Below, piece after piece: positions 1-8,638 of a stretch of 64,000 nucleotides of DNA (positions within the stretch are counted from its first letter, which is position 1; every line of letters starts with the position of its first letter). A program made the translations under genes and the position numbers. The stretch spans positions 4,278,001-4,342,000 of the forward strand of contig NZ_AP019632.1 in the NCBI RefSeq assembly GCF_007035645.1, written 5' to 3'. Source of the DNA: Enterobacter asburiae. Its GTDB lineage: Bacteria; Pseudomonadota; Gammaproteobacteria; Enterobacterales; Enterobacteriaceae. The notes below the pieces were generated by a model. The model saw only the letters and a list, made by a program, of their open reading frames with translations, had not been told where the DNA came from and did no database searches.

Positions 1-202
1 TCTGCTGTGCCACCAGCTCATGCTCCATAAAGGTACAAAAGCCGGGAATATCGCGGGTCGTGGCCGGGTCGTCGGCAATAATCAGCAGCGTTTCACCGGT
101 CTGCATGTTGCGCACGGTCTTACGTACCATCATTACCGGTTCCGGGCAGCGAAGGCCCTGGGCATCAAGAGTGTGGTCTGGGCTGGAAAACAGGTCGGTC
201 AT
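1..202 (-). CDS. tusA: TusA sulfur carrier protein (3' end outside window)
   Basis: TusA accepts persulfide sulfur from IscS and passes it to TusBCD for 2-thiolation of tRNA wobble uridines. Reading from the ATG at 202 down to 1 gives about 67 residues of a family that is usually about 81, so the C-terminus lies off the window. The signature is clear: [12 protein letters not shown], where the Cys of the R-C-P-E-P motif is the persulfide carrier, then a T-R-D-I-P-x-F-C segment. A GAGAAG ribosome-binding site precedes the start. It is divergent from yhhQ, the same neighbour as in E. coli. Confidence 0.93.
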   Translation of the reverse strand, partial: MTDLFSSPDHTLDAQGLRCPEPVMMVRKTVRNMQTGETLLIIADDPATTRDIPGFCTFMEHELVAQQ

Positions 203-262
203 GGTCTTCTCGGTCTGGTAAAAACGGCTGTAGTTTACGCCCGGTTGCGATCAATGCAAACC

Positions 263-278
263 AGGTTAACGATTGCGT
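263..278. promoter_or_regulatory. PurR-like operator upstream of yhhQ (tentative)
   Basis: AGGTTAACGATTGCGT matches the right half of the PurR palindrome (ACGCAAACGTTTGCGT) well but its left half poorly. It sits about 90 bp before yhhQ, between the divergent tusA and yhhQ starts. A purine-related regulation of a queuosine-precursor transporter would make sense, but the poor left half keeps this tentative. Confidence 0.3.
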
Positions 279-369
279 AAAAACTAACCATTGCAATGTC
301 CTGCCAAAGCAGTATCATGCTGCGGTTTTTATTGGGTTCCCTCACCCCAACGTATAAAAAGGTCACAAT

Positions 370-1035
370 ATGACGTCGTTTTCTGAATCACAGCGCGTAA
401 AAGCGTTGTTCTGGCTTTCGCTTTTCCATTTGCTGGTGATCACCTCCAGCAACTATCTGGTGCAGCTCCCGATCTCCATCTTTGGTTTTCATACCACCTG
501 GGGCGCATTCAGCTTCCCGTTTATTTTCCTCGCGACGGATTTGACCGTGCGTATCTTTGGCGCACCGCTGGCTCGCCGTATTATTTTTTCGGTCATGCTC
601 CCGGCGCTGTTCATCTCGTACGTGGTTTCGTCACTGTTTTATATGGGAAGCTGGCAGGGCTTTGAGGCGTTAACCCACTTCAACCTGTTTGTTGCCCGTA
701 TCGCCGCGGCAAGCTTTATGGCCTACGCGCTGGGGCAGATCCTCGACGTGCATGTGTTTAACCGCCTGCGTCAGAATCATCGCTGGTGGATGGCGCCAAC
801 CGCCTCCACGCTGTTTGGTAACGTGAGCGATACGCTGGCCTTCTTCTTCATTGCCTTCTGGTGCAGCCCGGATGCGTTCATGGCCGAACACTGGATGGAA
901 ATCGCGCTGGTGGACTACTGCTTCAAGGTCCTTATCAGCATTGTGTTCTTCCTGCCGATGTACGGCGTGCTGCTCAATATGCTGCTGAAAAGGCTGGCAG
1001 ATAAATCTGAAATCACGGCATTGCAGGCTGGTTAA
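370..1035 (+). CDS. yhhQ: YhhQ queuosine-precursor transporter
   Basis: Inner-membrane transporter of the YhhQ/VUT-1 (ECF-like) family, which imports 7-cyano-7-deazaguanine/7-aminomethyl-7-deazaguanine for queuosine tRNA modification. The 221-residue product is almost wholly hydrophobic with about six membrane segments, and contains the aromatic-rich stretch S-N-Y-L-V-Q-L-P-I near residue 30 and a G-N-V-S-D-T-L-A-F-F-F segment near residue 150, both typical of the family. Length equals the E. coli protein. It stands alone between tusA (divergent) and dcrB (72 bp downstream, same strand). Confidence 0.93.
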   Translation: MTSFSESQRVKALFWLSLFHLLVITSSNYLVQLPISIFGFHTTWGAFSFPFIFLATDLTVRIFGAPLARRIIFSVMLPALFISYVVSSLFYMGSWQGFEALTHFNLFVARIAAASFMAYALGQILDVHVFNRLRQNHRWWMAPTASTLFGNVSDTLAFFFIAFWCSPDAFMAEHWMEIALVDYCFKVLISIVFFLPMYGVLLNMLLKRLADKSEITALQAG

Positions 1036-1107
1036 GGGTTCGCTTTATCAGTTGTGATAAGATGAGCGAATGAGCCGTTATGGCCGTTTATCGAAAGGAA
1101 GAAGTCA

Positions 1108-1665
1108 ATGCGCAATCTGGTTAAATATGTCGGGATTGGCCTGCTGGTTGTGGGTCTTGCAGCCTGTGATAACAGCGACACGAAAACGCCTGCTCAGGGC
1201 GCATCCGCAGAGAGCAACGCGACCGGCCAGCCGGTGAATCTGATGGATGGCAAACTCAGCTTCTCTCTGCCAGCCGATATGACCGATCAGAGCGGCAAGC
1301 TGGGCACCCAGGCAAATAACATGCACGTTTACTCCGATGCAACCGGGCAGAAAGCGGTCATTGTGATTGTGGGCGACGACACCAGCGAAGACCTGGCCGT
1401 CCTGTCCAAACGTCTGGAAGATCAGCAGCGCGGCCGCGATCCGCAGCTGCAGGTCGTGACCAATAAATCCATCGAGCTGAAAGGCCACACGCTGCAACAG
1501 CTCGACAGCATCATCTCCGCAAAAGGCCAGACCGCCTACTCTTCTGTGGTGCTGGGCAAGGTTGATAACAAACTGCTGACCCTGCAGATCACCCTGCCAG
1601 CAGAAGATCAGCAGAAAGCGCAGACGGCTGCTGAAAACATCATTAACACCATCGTGATCCAGTAA
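1108..1665 (+). CDS. dcrB: DcrB periplasmic lipoprotein
   Basis: The 185-residue product starts with a lipoprotein signal peptide (M-R-N-L-V-K...) ending in the lipobox L-A-A-C at residues 17-20, followed by a Ser/Thr/Ala-rich linker and a compact domain. DcrB is needed for phage C1 and C6 infection in E. coli and belongs to a PsbP/Mog1-like fold group; it has been linked to lipoprotein maturation. An AAGGAAG ribosome-binding site lies 7 bp before the ATG. It converges on yhhS with only 4 bp between the stop codons. Confidence 0.92.
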   Translation: MRNLVKYVGIGLLVVGLAACDNSDTKTPAQGASAESNATGQPVNLMDGKLSFSLPADMTDQSGKLGTQANNMHVYSDATGQKAVIVIVGDDTSEDLAVLSKRLEDQQRGRDPQLQVVTNKSIELKGHTLQQLDSIISAKGQTAYSSVVLGKVDNKLLTLQITLPAEDQQKAQTAAENIINTIVIQ

Positions 1666-1669
1666 CGCT

Positions 1670-2887
1670 TCACGACGATGACGTGGCCTCCGGTGCCTGC
1701 ACCGGGGGCCATTTTTTTAGCCGCCACGTCAGCAGCAGGGCAATCACCACCAGACCCGCCGCGGCGAGATAGATCACCGGAACCCCTGCCCAGGACATCA
1801 CCAGCCCCGCCAGCGGGCCGGTAATGCCTAAAGACATATCCATAAACACCGTATAGGTCGCCAGCGCCGCCCCCTGATTCTGCTGTGGCACGGCTTTTAC
1901 CGCCACCACGCCCAGCGCCGGGAAGACCAGGGAAAAGCCTGCCCCCGCGAGGAACACGCCCACTTTCGCGACCCAGGGCACCATCGCAATTCCGGTCAGC
2001 AGCAGCCCGACAATCTCTATCGCAAAGCAGATCATCGCCACATTCAGCCCGCCAAGACGGTTGATGCCGTTAGGGAAAAGCAGGCGGGCGCCAACAAACG
2101 CACAGCTGAACAGGGTTAACGCAAAGGCTGCGCCGTCCCAGCCTTTGGCGTCGTAGAACAGGGTAATGAAGGTCGCAATCACGCCGAAGCCGGTGGTCGC
2201 CAGCGCCAGGGCCATACCGTACGGCCAGACGCGCCCCAGCACCGCCCGAAACGGCAGCGGCTTGCCTTTGCTGGCCTTCACTTTCGGACGCGGCAGCGCA
2301 AAGAGGATTGCCAGCAGCGCGACCGCCATAATGGTGATGGAAAGCCCATACAGCCCGCCAAGCGCATAGCAGGCCACGCCGAGCGGCGCTCCGAGCGCCA
2401 TCGCACCGTAGGTGACAATCCCGTTCCAGGAGATCACCCGGCCAATGTGCGGCGCGCCTACCACACCCACGCCCCACAGCGTCGAGCCGGTTCCCGCCAG
2501 ACTTTGCCCGATGCCAAGAATAACGCGGCCCAGGCAGAGCAGCGCCAGGCTGACCAGCGGCCAGTGGCTGGTGGTGGCAGCCAGCAGGTAGCTCAGGCCA
2601 CTGAGGAAACAGCCGCACAGTCCCACCACCACGATGCTTTTTGGACCGAACGCGTCCGCGTAGCGCCCGGCATGCGGGCGGCTGAGGAGCGTGGCGAAAT
2701 ATTGCAGGCTAATCACCAGCCCCGCCCAGAAGGCGCTGAAGCCCATCACGTCATGGACATAGCCCGGCAGGACCGCCAGCGGCAGGCCAATGGTCAGATA
2801 GCTGGCAAAGTTGAAAATAACAACGGAAACGATGCGCAGATTGAGGCGCAGTCCGCTCAGTGCCGGTTCAGCGGCAGGTTCGGGCAT
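1670..2887 (-). CDS. yhhS: YhhS major facilitator superfamily transporter
   Basis: 405-residue MFS protein with 12 predicted membrane segments. The MFS motif A is seen between TM2 and TM3 as G-R-Y-A-D-A-F-G-P-K near residue 75. The product matches YhhS, a drug-exporter-like carrier of unproven substrate in the arabinose-efflux type group. It is transcribed towards dcrB and divergently from yhhT, with 145 bp between the two starts. Position between dcrB and yhhT is conserved in E. coli, which supports the assignment. Confidence 0.9.
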   Translation of the reverse strand: MPEPAAEPALSGLRLNLRIVSVVIFNFASYLTIGLPLAVLPGYVHDVMGFSAFWAGLVISLQYFATLLSRPHAGRYADAFGPKSIVVVGLCGCFLSGLSYLLAATTSHWPLVSLALLCLGRVILGIGQSLAGTGSTLWGVGVVGAPHIGRVISWNGIVTYGAMALGAPLGVACYALGGLYGLSITIMAVALLAILFALPRPKVKASKGKPLPFRAVLGRVWPYGMALALATTGFGVIATFITLFYDAKGWDGAAFALTLFSCAFVGARLLFPNGINRLGGLNVAMICFAIEIVGLLLTGIAMVPWVAKVGVFLAGAGFSLVFPALGVVAVKAVPQQNQGAALATYTVFMDMSLGITGPLAGLVMSWAGVPVIYLAAAGLVVIALLLTWRLKKWPPVQAPEATSSS

Positions 2888-3032
2888 GGGGTTCTACCTG
2901 GATTTTTTACAACAGTGTTTCACTATTACCACGGCGCAATAAGAAAATCAGCCCCGACTTTCAGATTAACGGTGCCAGACGAAGCGAAGCCCGGGCACTA
3001 CACTTATCGGGTCATCATATTAAGGAACACGC

Positions 3033-4082
3033 ATGATCGCTAACCCGTCCGACAAAGCAGGACTCCACATCTTATTAAAACTCGCCTGTCTGGTGGTTAT
3101 CCTTGCGGGTATCCATGCTGCCGCTGACATTATTGTTCAGCTCCTGCTGGCGCTCTTTTTTGCCATCGTGCTTAATCCTCTGGTCACCTGGTTTTTACGC
3201 CGGGGCGTCAGCCGTCCGGTAGCCATCACCATCGTGGTTATTGTCATGCTGATTGGACTGACGGCGCTCTTCGGCGTGCTGGCGGCATCGCTGAGCGAAT
3301 TCTCCACCATGCTGCCGCAGTACAACAAAGAGCTGACGCGTAAAATTGTCGCGCTGCAGGAGATGGTGCCATTCCTCAATCTGCATATCTCACCCGAACG
3401 GATGCTGCGCAGGATGGACTCCGAGAAGGTCATGACCTACGCCACCACCTTGATGACGGGGCTTTCCGGCGCGATGGCCAGCATTCTGCTGCTGGTCATG
3501 ACCGTTGTGTTTATGCTGTTCGAAGTCCGCCACGTCCCCTATAAGCTGCGCTTTGCGCTGAACAATCCGCAAATTCACATTGCCGGGTTACACCGGGCCC
3601 TGAAGGGCGTCTCCAAATATCTGGCGCTGAAAACGCTCCTGAGCGTCTGGACCGGGGTGATTGTCTGGCTGGGGCTGATGCTGATGGACGTGCAGTTCGC
3701 GCTGATGTGGGGCGTGCTGGCCTTTCTGCTGAACTACGTGCCCAATATTGGCGCGGTGCTTTCCGCCGTGCCGCCGATGATTCAGGCGTTTCTGTTTAAC
3801 GGTTTCTACGAATGCATGCTGGTCGGCGCGCTGTTCCTCGTCGTGCATATGGTGCTGGGCAATATTCTTGAACCGCGCATGATGGGACACCGTCTGGGCA
3901 TGTCGACGCTGGTGGTGTTTTTATCCTTACTGGTTTGGGGATGGCTGCTGGGCCCGGTCGGTATGCTGCTGTCGGTCCCCCTGACCAGCGTATGTAAAAT
4001 CTGGATGGAAACCACCAAAGGCGGCAGCAAGCTGGCGATCCTGCTCGGGCCGGGGAGGCCGAAAAGCCGGTTACCCGGCTAA
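3033..4082 (+). CDS. yhhT: YhhT, AI-2E/PerM-family membrane transporter
   Basis: 349 residues, the E. coli YhhT length, with about seven to eight membrane segments in the AI-2E transporter (PerM/TqsA) pattern. There is a large central loop (around residues 85-140) and a conserved C-terminal block reading G-N-I-L-E-P-R-M-M-G. The substrate is unknown. An AAGGAAC ribosome-binding site precedes the ATG. In E. coli K-12 this gene lies directly beside acpT; here 15 kb of aryl polyene genes separate the two. Confidence 0.92.
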   Translation: MIANPSDKAGLHILLKLACLVVILAGIHAAADIIVQLLLALFFAIVLNPLVTWFLRRGVSRPVAITIVVIVMLIGLTALFGVLAASLSEFSTMLPQYNKELTRKIVALQEMVPFLNLHISPERMLRRMDSEKVMTYATTLMTGLSGAMASILLLVMTVVFMLFEVRHVPYKLRFALNNPQIHIAGLHRALKGVSKYLALKTLLSVWTGVIVWLGLMLMDVQFALMWGVLAFLLNYVPNIGAVLSAVPPMIQAFLFNGFYECMLVGALFLVVHMVLGNILEPRMMGHRLGMSTLVVFLSLLVWGWLLGPVGMLLSVPLTSVCKIWMETTKGGSKLAILLGPGRPKSRLPG

Positions 4083-4085
4083 CCG

Positions 4086-4105
4086 ACCTACCTGTACAGG
4101 TAGGT
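4086..4105. repeat. Perfect 20-bp palindrome after yhhT
   Basis: ACCTACCTGTACAGGTAGGT is a perfect palindrome that begins 3 bp after the yhhT stop codon. It has only a short TTT after it, so it is a weak terminator by itself. It may strengthen the true terminator at 4133 or protect the 3' end of the transcript. Confidence 0.6.
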
Positions 4106-4132
4106 TTAAACCGTCAGTAATACACCGTAAAT

Positions 4133-4166
4133 TACCGCGTCCCTAATCCGTCGCGGTATTTTTATT
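4133..4166 (+). terminator. Rho-independent terminator of yhhT
   Basis: A 7-bp stem TACCGCG / CGCGGTA with a 12-nt loop is followed by TTTTTATTT. It ends the conserved yhhT unit and separates it from the aryl polyene cluster. Confidence 0.75.
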
Positions 4167-4169
4167 TGC

Positions 4170-4419
4170 GTTAAGGCGATACTCATTCTGTTTTTAATTA
4201 CGCCGCGCGCATTACGTTGAAACGCAACTCATGATTTAACGCAAATTATAAAAAATGAAATTCTTATTTATTTTCCATGTTATTATGCCCGTCTTCGCGT
4301 CAACGTAATGTAAACATTAATATTGATTAAAAAATACACCCAGCGATAACAAAAAGCCGGATGAATATTATTTGTAAAAAACACTACCTTTAATTGTTAT
4401 TATTGATATGGAGTTGTTG
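4170..4419 (+). promoter_or_regulatory. AT-rich promoter region of the aryl polyene cluster with a long inverted repeat
   Basis: About 250 bp of strikingly AT-rich sequence precedes the first ape gene. Two inverted copies of CATTACGTTGA occur, one starting at 4210 (plus strand) and one ending at 4310 (minus strand), about 80 bp apart. Several A/T tracts between them are suited to H-NS binding. No single -35/-10 pair stands out. Every gene of the cluster points away from this region, so it is the expected main control region. Confidence 0.5.
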
Positions 4420-4809
4420 ATGAAAAAGATCGTTAAATGGTGTGCTGCTGCCGTATTCGTTGGCGCACTGGCAGGCTGTGCGCGTACCGCCCCAATTGCT
4501 CAGGTTCACTCTATTGTAAGCGCGGGCCATACTGCCGATCAGGTAAAAACGGCAATTTTGAAAGCAGGCCAAAAACGCGACTGGATCATGACGGAAACCG
4601 GCCCGGGAATGATTAAGGGGCGTCTGCAGTCACGCGATCACTCCGTCCAGGTAAGTATTCCGTACACGGCCACAAGCTATTCAATCAACTATGAAAACAG
4701 CCTTAACCTGAAAGCGGCAGACGGTAAAATTCACAAAAATTATAACCGTTGGGTAAATAACCTCGACCACGATATTCAGCTGAACCTCTCCGCTGGCGCC
4801 GCGCTGTAA
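4420..4809 (+). CDS. apeA: ApeA, small lipoprotein of the aryl polyene cluster
   Basis: A 129-residue protein with an N-terminal lipoprotein signal (M-K-K-I-V-K-W...) and lipobox L-A-G-C near residues 19-22. The remainder is a small soluble domain with no catalytic motif I recognise. The ATG at 4420 is chosen over 4408 because GGAG lies 6 bp before it and the signal peptide then starts with Met-Lys-Lys. It is first in the ape gene order A to R. Its role in pigment export or anchoring is inferred only from position and lipidation. Confidence 0.75.
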   Translation: MKKIVKWCAAAVFVGALAGCARTAPIAQVHSIVSAGHTADQVKTAILKAGQKRDWIMTETGPGMIKGRLQSRDHSVQVSIPYTATSYSINYENSLNLKAADGKIHKNYNRWVNNLDHDIQLNLSAGAAL

Positions 4810-4823
4810 TATTTTTCTAAAGT

Positions 4824-4857
4824 CGGGCCGCGTATGGCCCGATAACCTCTTTTTATT
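4824..4857 (+). terminator. Hairpin plus T-run between apeA and apeB
   Basis: CGGGCC / GGCCCG stem (4824-4841) followed by ATAACCTCTTTTTATT. It sits after the apeA stop and before apeB, so it could partly end transcription after the lipoprotein gene and set a higher apeA dose than the rest of the operon. Confidence 0.5.
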
Positions 4858-4878
4858 AGCCTCAAAGGTTACGCAGGA

Positions 4879-5943
4879 ATGTACGAAAAGGACACACTCA
4901 GCGCACTGGATGCCATTACCGAAGCGCAACGCATCGCCTTTGCCCCGATGTTATTCCAGACTGCGCTTTGTCTGCGTAACTCAGGCGTTCTCGCCTGGCT
5001 CGATAAACAAGGTAAAGCGGGGGCAAGCCTCGACGAAATAACCGAACACAGCACGCTCGGCAGCTATGGCGTCAGCGTACTGCTGGATATGGGATTAAGC
5101 GGTCGAATTGTTACCCAACAGAATGGACGTTATTTCCTGGCGAAAGTGGGCCATTTTTTACTGCACGACGAAATGACCCGCGTAAATATGGATTTCACCC
5201 AGGACGTTTGTTATCAGGGGCTATTTCACCTGGCGGACGCCCTGCAGGAGGAAAAACCTGCCGGATTAGCCGTGTTTGGCAACTGGCCAACCATCTACCC
5301 GGCGTTATCCCAATTACCTGCTCCGGCGAAAGAGAGCTGGTTCGCCTTCGATCATTACTATTCTGACGCCGCTTTTGACGCTGCGTTGCCATATATATTC
5401 GCAAGCTCGCCGACAAAATTGTACGATGTGGGCGGAAATACGGGTAAATGGTCGTTACGCTGCTGCCGCTATGACAAAAATGTTGCCGTGACGATCCTCG
5501 ATCTGCCGCAGCAGATAGCGCTGGCGCAGGAAAACATCGCAAAAGCAGGTTTTTCTCATCGTATTGCATTCCATGCTGTCGATATGCTTAGCCCAGCAAC
5601 ATTGCCGGGTGACGCCGACGTCTGGTGGATGAGCCAGTTCCTGGATTGTTTCTCTCCGGATCAGATTGTCGCCATGCTGACGCGCGTCGCACAGGCCATG
5701 AAGCCAGGCGCACGTTTGTGCATCATGGAGCTTTTCTGGGATGCTCAGAAATTTGAAGCAGCCTCTTTCAGCCTGAATGCCACCTCGCTCTATTTCACCT
5801 GTATGGCGAATGGCAATAGCCGGTTTTACAGCGTAGAGAAGTTCTATCGCTACCTGGAGAGCGCAGGTTTCAGCGTTGAACAGCGGCTGGACAACCTTGG
5901 GGTCGGTCATACCCTGCTGATATGCACCAAACGTGAACAATAG
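4879..5943 (+). CDS. apeB: ApeB, SAM-dependent O-methyltransferase
   Basis: 354-residue class I methyltransferase of the multimodular plant-type O-methyltransferase pattern. An N-terminal winged-helix dimerisation domain covers about residues 15-100. The SAM-binding motif L-Y-D-V-G-G-N-T-G-K-W lies near residue 180, with a downstream acidic residue in I-L-D-L-P-Q. In aryl polyene clusters this enzyme is expected to methylate the aryl head-group hydroxyl, giving the methoxy-aryl end seen in known pigments. Position is second in the canonical ape order. Confidence 0.8.
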   Translation: MYEKDTLSALDAITEAQRIAFAPMLFQTALCLRNSGVLAWLDKQGKAGASLDEITEHSTLGSYGVSVLLDMGLSGRIVTQQNGRYFLAKVGHFLLHDEMTRVNMDFTQDVCYQGLFHLADALQEEKPAGLAVFGNWPTIYPALSQLPAPAKESWFAFDHYYSDAAFDAALPYIFASSPTKLYDVGGNTGKWSLRCCRYDKNVAVTILDLPQQIALAQENIAKAGFSHRIAFHAVDMLSPATLPGDADVWWMSQFLDCFSPDQIVAMLTRVAQAMKPGARLCIMELFWDAQKFEAASFSLNATSLYFTCMANGNSRFYSVEKFYRYLESAGFSVEQRLDNLGVGHTLLICTKREQ

Positions 5944-6009
5944 AGCAGCTTAGCTGCCGGGTGGACCAGTCTGCCCTTTGAATACGGTTTTTTTCGCGGA
6001 CGCGCGTAG

Positions 6010-6732
6010 ATGAAATTTTCACTGAACATTATCGACTGGCAGGCGAGAGCGCCAGGACTCAGCGATGCCACAGATTGGCAGGCATGGTCGCGCCTGCAGC
6101 TGGCCGTTGACCCAGCGGCCCCGCTTCCCCGCCTGACCGCTTTACCCATGATGACCGCGCGCCGCCTCAATTCAGGCAGTAAGCTGGCGGTGGATATTGG
6201 TCTGGCCATGCTGCAAAACCACGCCATTGATGCCGTCGTCTATTCCAGCCGCCACGGCGAGCTGGAGCGCAACTACCGTATTCTGCATGCTCTGGCGACC
6301 GGGCAGTCCGTTTCACCCACCGACTTCGCGATGTCCGTGCACAATTCCGCGGTCGGTAATCTCACGATCACCGCACGCCAGGCCATCGTCTCGTCATCCA
6401 TTTCTGCCGGGCTGGACACCTTCCAGCAGGCCCTATGTGAAGTGCTGAGCCTGCTGCATGCGGGCTATTCCCGCGTCCTGCTGGTCGATTTTGACGGCGC
6501 GCTGCCGGAATTTTACCATCCGGCGCTACCGCCGCAGATGCCCACCTGGCCCTACGCGCTGGCGCTGGTGATTGAATCCGGCAACGGAATGCAGTGTGAA
6601 ACCCGCAGCGGCAGCACGGGTGAAGAACCCGCCCTGCCGCAAAGCCTGATGTTCCTGCAGCGCTATCTCAGCGAGGAACGTCAGTTTGCGGTGCCCGGCG
6701 AACGTTTGCTGTGGCAATGGACGCGCGCATGA
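6010..6732 (+). CDS. apeC: ApeC, ketosynthase-like chain-length-factor partner
   Basis: 240-residue protein of the short beta-ketoacyl-synthase-like family (N-terminal KS half only). It has the pattern S-S-R-H-G-E-L near residue 79 and N-S-A-V-G-N-L-T-I near residue 115 but no canonical active-site Cys context T-A-C-S-S. In the type II PKS model for aryl polyenes it pairs with the full KS ApeO as a chain-length factor; that pairing is from published work, not from this sequence. An in-frame TAG lies immediately before the ATG, which fixes the start. The ribosome-binding site is weak. Confidence 0.8.
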   Translation: MKFSLNIIDWQARAPGLSDATDWQAWSRLQLAVDPAAPLPRLTALPMMTARRLNSGSKLAVDIGLAMLQNHAIDAVVYSSRHGELERNYRILHALATGQSVSPTDFAMSVHNSAVGNLTITARQAIVSSSISAGLDTFQQALCEVLSLLHAGYSRVLLVDFDGALPEFYHPALPPQMPTWPYALALVIESGNGMQCETRSGSTGEEPALPQSLMFLQRYLSEERQFAVPGERLLWQWTRA

Positions 6733-7544
6733 ACCGCCTGGCTGCCCGTATCAACTGGTTATGGCGTCTGGTGATGACCGGCTTCTGCTTCGCGCTGTTT
6801 GGCGTGGGCGGGCTGCTGCTGTCGCTGGTCTGGTTCAACCTGCTGCTGATCGTCCAGCGCGACCGCGCCAGCCGTCGCCGCCTGGCGCGTCGCAGCATTG
6901 CGGCCAGCTTCCGCTTCTTCCTGACCGTTGCGCGCGGCCTCGGCGTACTGGACTATCGCATTCACAATCTTGACGCGCTGCGCAGCGATCGGGGTTGTCT
7001 GGTGGTGGCTAACCACCCCACGTTAATTGACTACGTGATTCTGGCGTCGGTGATGCCCGAAACCGACTGTCTGGTGAAAAGCGCGCTGCTGCGCAATCCC
7101 TTTGTCAGCGGCGTTATCCGCGCGGCGGATTATCTGATTAACAGCGAAGCCGAGCCCCTGCTCGCGGCCAGCCAGCAGCGTCTGGCTCAGGGCGACACGC
7201 TGTTAATCTTCCCGGAAGGCACGCGTACCCGGTTTGGCGAGGCTATCTCCCTCCAGCGCGGCGCGGCAAATATCGCCGTGCGCTGTAACAGCGATCTGCG
7301 GGTGGTGCTGATCCACTGTAGCGAACACCTGCTGGATAAAAAAAGTCACTGGTATGATGTACCGCCAGAAAAACCTGTTTTCACCGTGGATGTCCGCGAC
7401 CGCGTGAACATCGACGAATTTTACGATGCAAATGAACAAGAACCGGCGCTGGCGGCAAGGCAGTTAAACCGGCATCTGCAGCATCGATTAACATCAGGCC
7501 TTCAATCTTTGTCAGGAATTAATGATGCAAGCGCTTTATCTTGA
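6729..7544 (+). CDS. apeD: ApeD, PlsC-like 1-acyl-glycerol-3-phosphate acyltransferase family protein
   Basis: 271-residue membrane-associated acyltransferase. A hydrophobic N-terminal segment (about residues 10-45) precedes the PlsC block: catalytic H-x4-D in N-H-P-T-L-I-D near residue 98 and F-P-E-G-T-R near residue 165. Proposed role is transfer of a fatty acyl or the aryl polyene chain to a lipid carrier. The ATG at 6729 overlaps the apeC stop as ATGA, which is why I prefer it to the ATG at 6711. It overlaps apeE at its 3' end. Confidence 0.83.
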   Translation: MNRLAARINWLWRLVMTGFCFALFGVGGLLLSLVWFNLLLIVQRDRASRRRLARRSIAASFRFFLTVARGLGVLDYRIHNLDALRSDRGCLVVANHPTLIDYVILASVMPETDCLVKSALLRNPFVSGVIRAADYLINSEAEPLLAASQQRLAQGDTLLIFPEGTRTRFGEAISLQRGAANIAVRCNSDLRVVLIHCSEHLLDKKSHWYDVPPEKPVFTVDVRDRVNIDEFYDANEQEPALAARQLNRHLQHRLTSGLQSLSGINDASALS

Positions 7545-7782
7545 AATTAAGAATCTCATTATCACCACGCTGAATCTGGACGAGCTTACCGCAGAGGATA
7601 TTGATACCGATGCCGCGCTGTTTGGCGATGGGCTGGGTCTGGACTCCATTGACGCGCTGGAACTGGGTCTGGCGGTAAAAAACCAGTATGGCGTGGTGCT
7701 TTCTGCCGAAAGCGAAGAGATGCGCCAGCACTTCTTTTCCGTCGCCACGCTGGCGTCCTTTATCAACGCTCAACGCGCCTGA
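7525..7782 (+). CDS. apeE: ApeE, acyl carrier protein
   Basis: 85-residue type II acyl carrier protein. The phosphopantetheine attachment Ser is in G-L-G-L-D-S-I-D-A-L-E-L near residue 38, in the acidic helix II context of the family. It carries starter or extender acyl groups during polyene assembly. AGGA lies 7 bp before the ATG at 7525, which makes this start more likely than the ATG at 7522. The gene starts inside the end of apeD, so the two are translationally coupled. AcpT downstream is its expected activating enzyme. Confidence 0.9.
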   Translation: MQALYLEIKNLIITTLNLDELTAEDIDTDAALFGDGLGLDSIDALELGLAVKNQYGVVLSAESEEMRQHFFSVATLASFINAQRA

Positions 7783-7792
7783 GATGTAAACG

Positions 7793-8044
7793 ATGACTGA
7801 ACAAGAAACCATTTATCAGGAAGTCTGCGGCCTTCTGACCAAGCTCTTTGAAATCGACCCGCAGGACATTACGCCCGAAGCCCGTCTTTACGAAGACCTG
7901 GAGCTGGACAGCATTGATGCGGTGGACATGATTGTTCATCTGCAGAAGAAAACGGGCAAGAAAATCAAGCCGGAAACCTTCAAGTCGGTTCGTACCGTTC
8001 AGGATGTGGTAGACGCCGTCGAACAGCTTCTGCGCGAAGAGTAA
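7793..8044 (+). CDS. apeF: ApeF, second acyl carrier protein
   Basis: 83-residue acyl carrier protein with the motif L-E-L-D-S-I-D-A-V-D-M near residue 40 supplying the phosphopantetheine Ser. It follows apeE by 10 bp. Two distinct ACPs are a regular feature of aryl polyene clusters; one is thought to carry the aryl starter and the other the growing chain, but which is which cannot be read here. Confidence 0.9.
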   Translation: MTEQETIYQEVCGLLTKLFEIDPQDITPEARLYEDLELDSIDAVDMIVHLQKKTGKKIKPETFKSVRTVQDVVDAVEQLLREE

Positions 8045-8050
8045 GACGTC

Positions 8051-8638
8051 GTGCGTGGTGGACGGACGTTCCCGGTCATCCCACTGCTGACGGGGCTGAT
8101 GCTGCTGGCGTGGCCCTTCCTGATTGGATTTGGGCTGACGCACAACAGCCTGCAGTGGCTGTTGCCGGTGATGGCGCTGGTATTGCTGCTGCGGCTGCGC
8201 CAGGCGCGGCGGAACGCTGGCCCGATGCGGTATGTGGTGCAGTGCGTCGCGCTCGCGGGCATCGTGCTCTGCGCGGCAAGCTACCTGCTGAAAACCCACC
8301 AGTGGCTGCTGTTCTACCCGGTGGTCGTCAACCTTGTGATGCTGGCCGTGTTCGGCGGTTCACTGTGGACCGCGATGCCGCTGGTCGAACGGCTGGCGCG
8401 CTTGCGCGAGCCAAACCTGCCCCCGGAGGGCGTGCGCTATACCCGCAAGGTGACCCTCGTCTGGTGCGGCTTTTTCATCGGAAACGGCGCGATGGCGCTG
8501 TTCACCGTGCTCCACGGCGACATGCATCTGTGGACGCTGTGGAACGGTATGGTGGCCTACATCCTGATGGGAACGCTGATGGCGACCGAGTGGCTGGTGC
8601 GCCAGCGGGTGATAAAAAAAGAGATGCACAATGACTAA
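8051..8638 (+). CDS. apeG: ApeG, COG4648-type integral membrane protein
   Basis: 195-residue inner-membrane protein with about five to six membrane segments and few charged residues except a loop around residues 115-135. It belongs to an uncharacterised family found almost only with aryl polyene and related lipid clusters. It starts at a GTG 6 bp after apeF and overlaps apeH by 8 bp. A role in transport or in anchoring the assembly line at the membrane is inference from context. Confidence 0.72.
   Translation: MRGGRTFPVIPLLTGLMLLAWPFLIGFGLTHNSLQWLLPVMALVLLLRLRQARRNAGPMRYVVQCVALAGIVLCAASYLLKTHQWLLFYPVVVNLVMLAVFGGSLWTAMPLVERLARLREPNLPPEGVRYTRKVTLVWCGFFIGNGAMALFTVLHGDMHLWTLWNGMVAYILMGTLMATEWLVRQRVIKKEMHND

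Noticed and set aside
20..280. 86-codon plus-strand frame at the window start
   Set aside because: Antisense to tusA, whose R-C-P-E-P motif is clear.
5195..5569. 124-codon minus-strand frame inside apeB
   Set aside because: Shadow of the methyltransferase gene, without motif or start signal.
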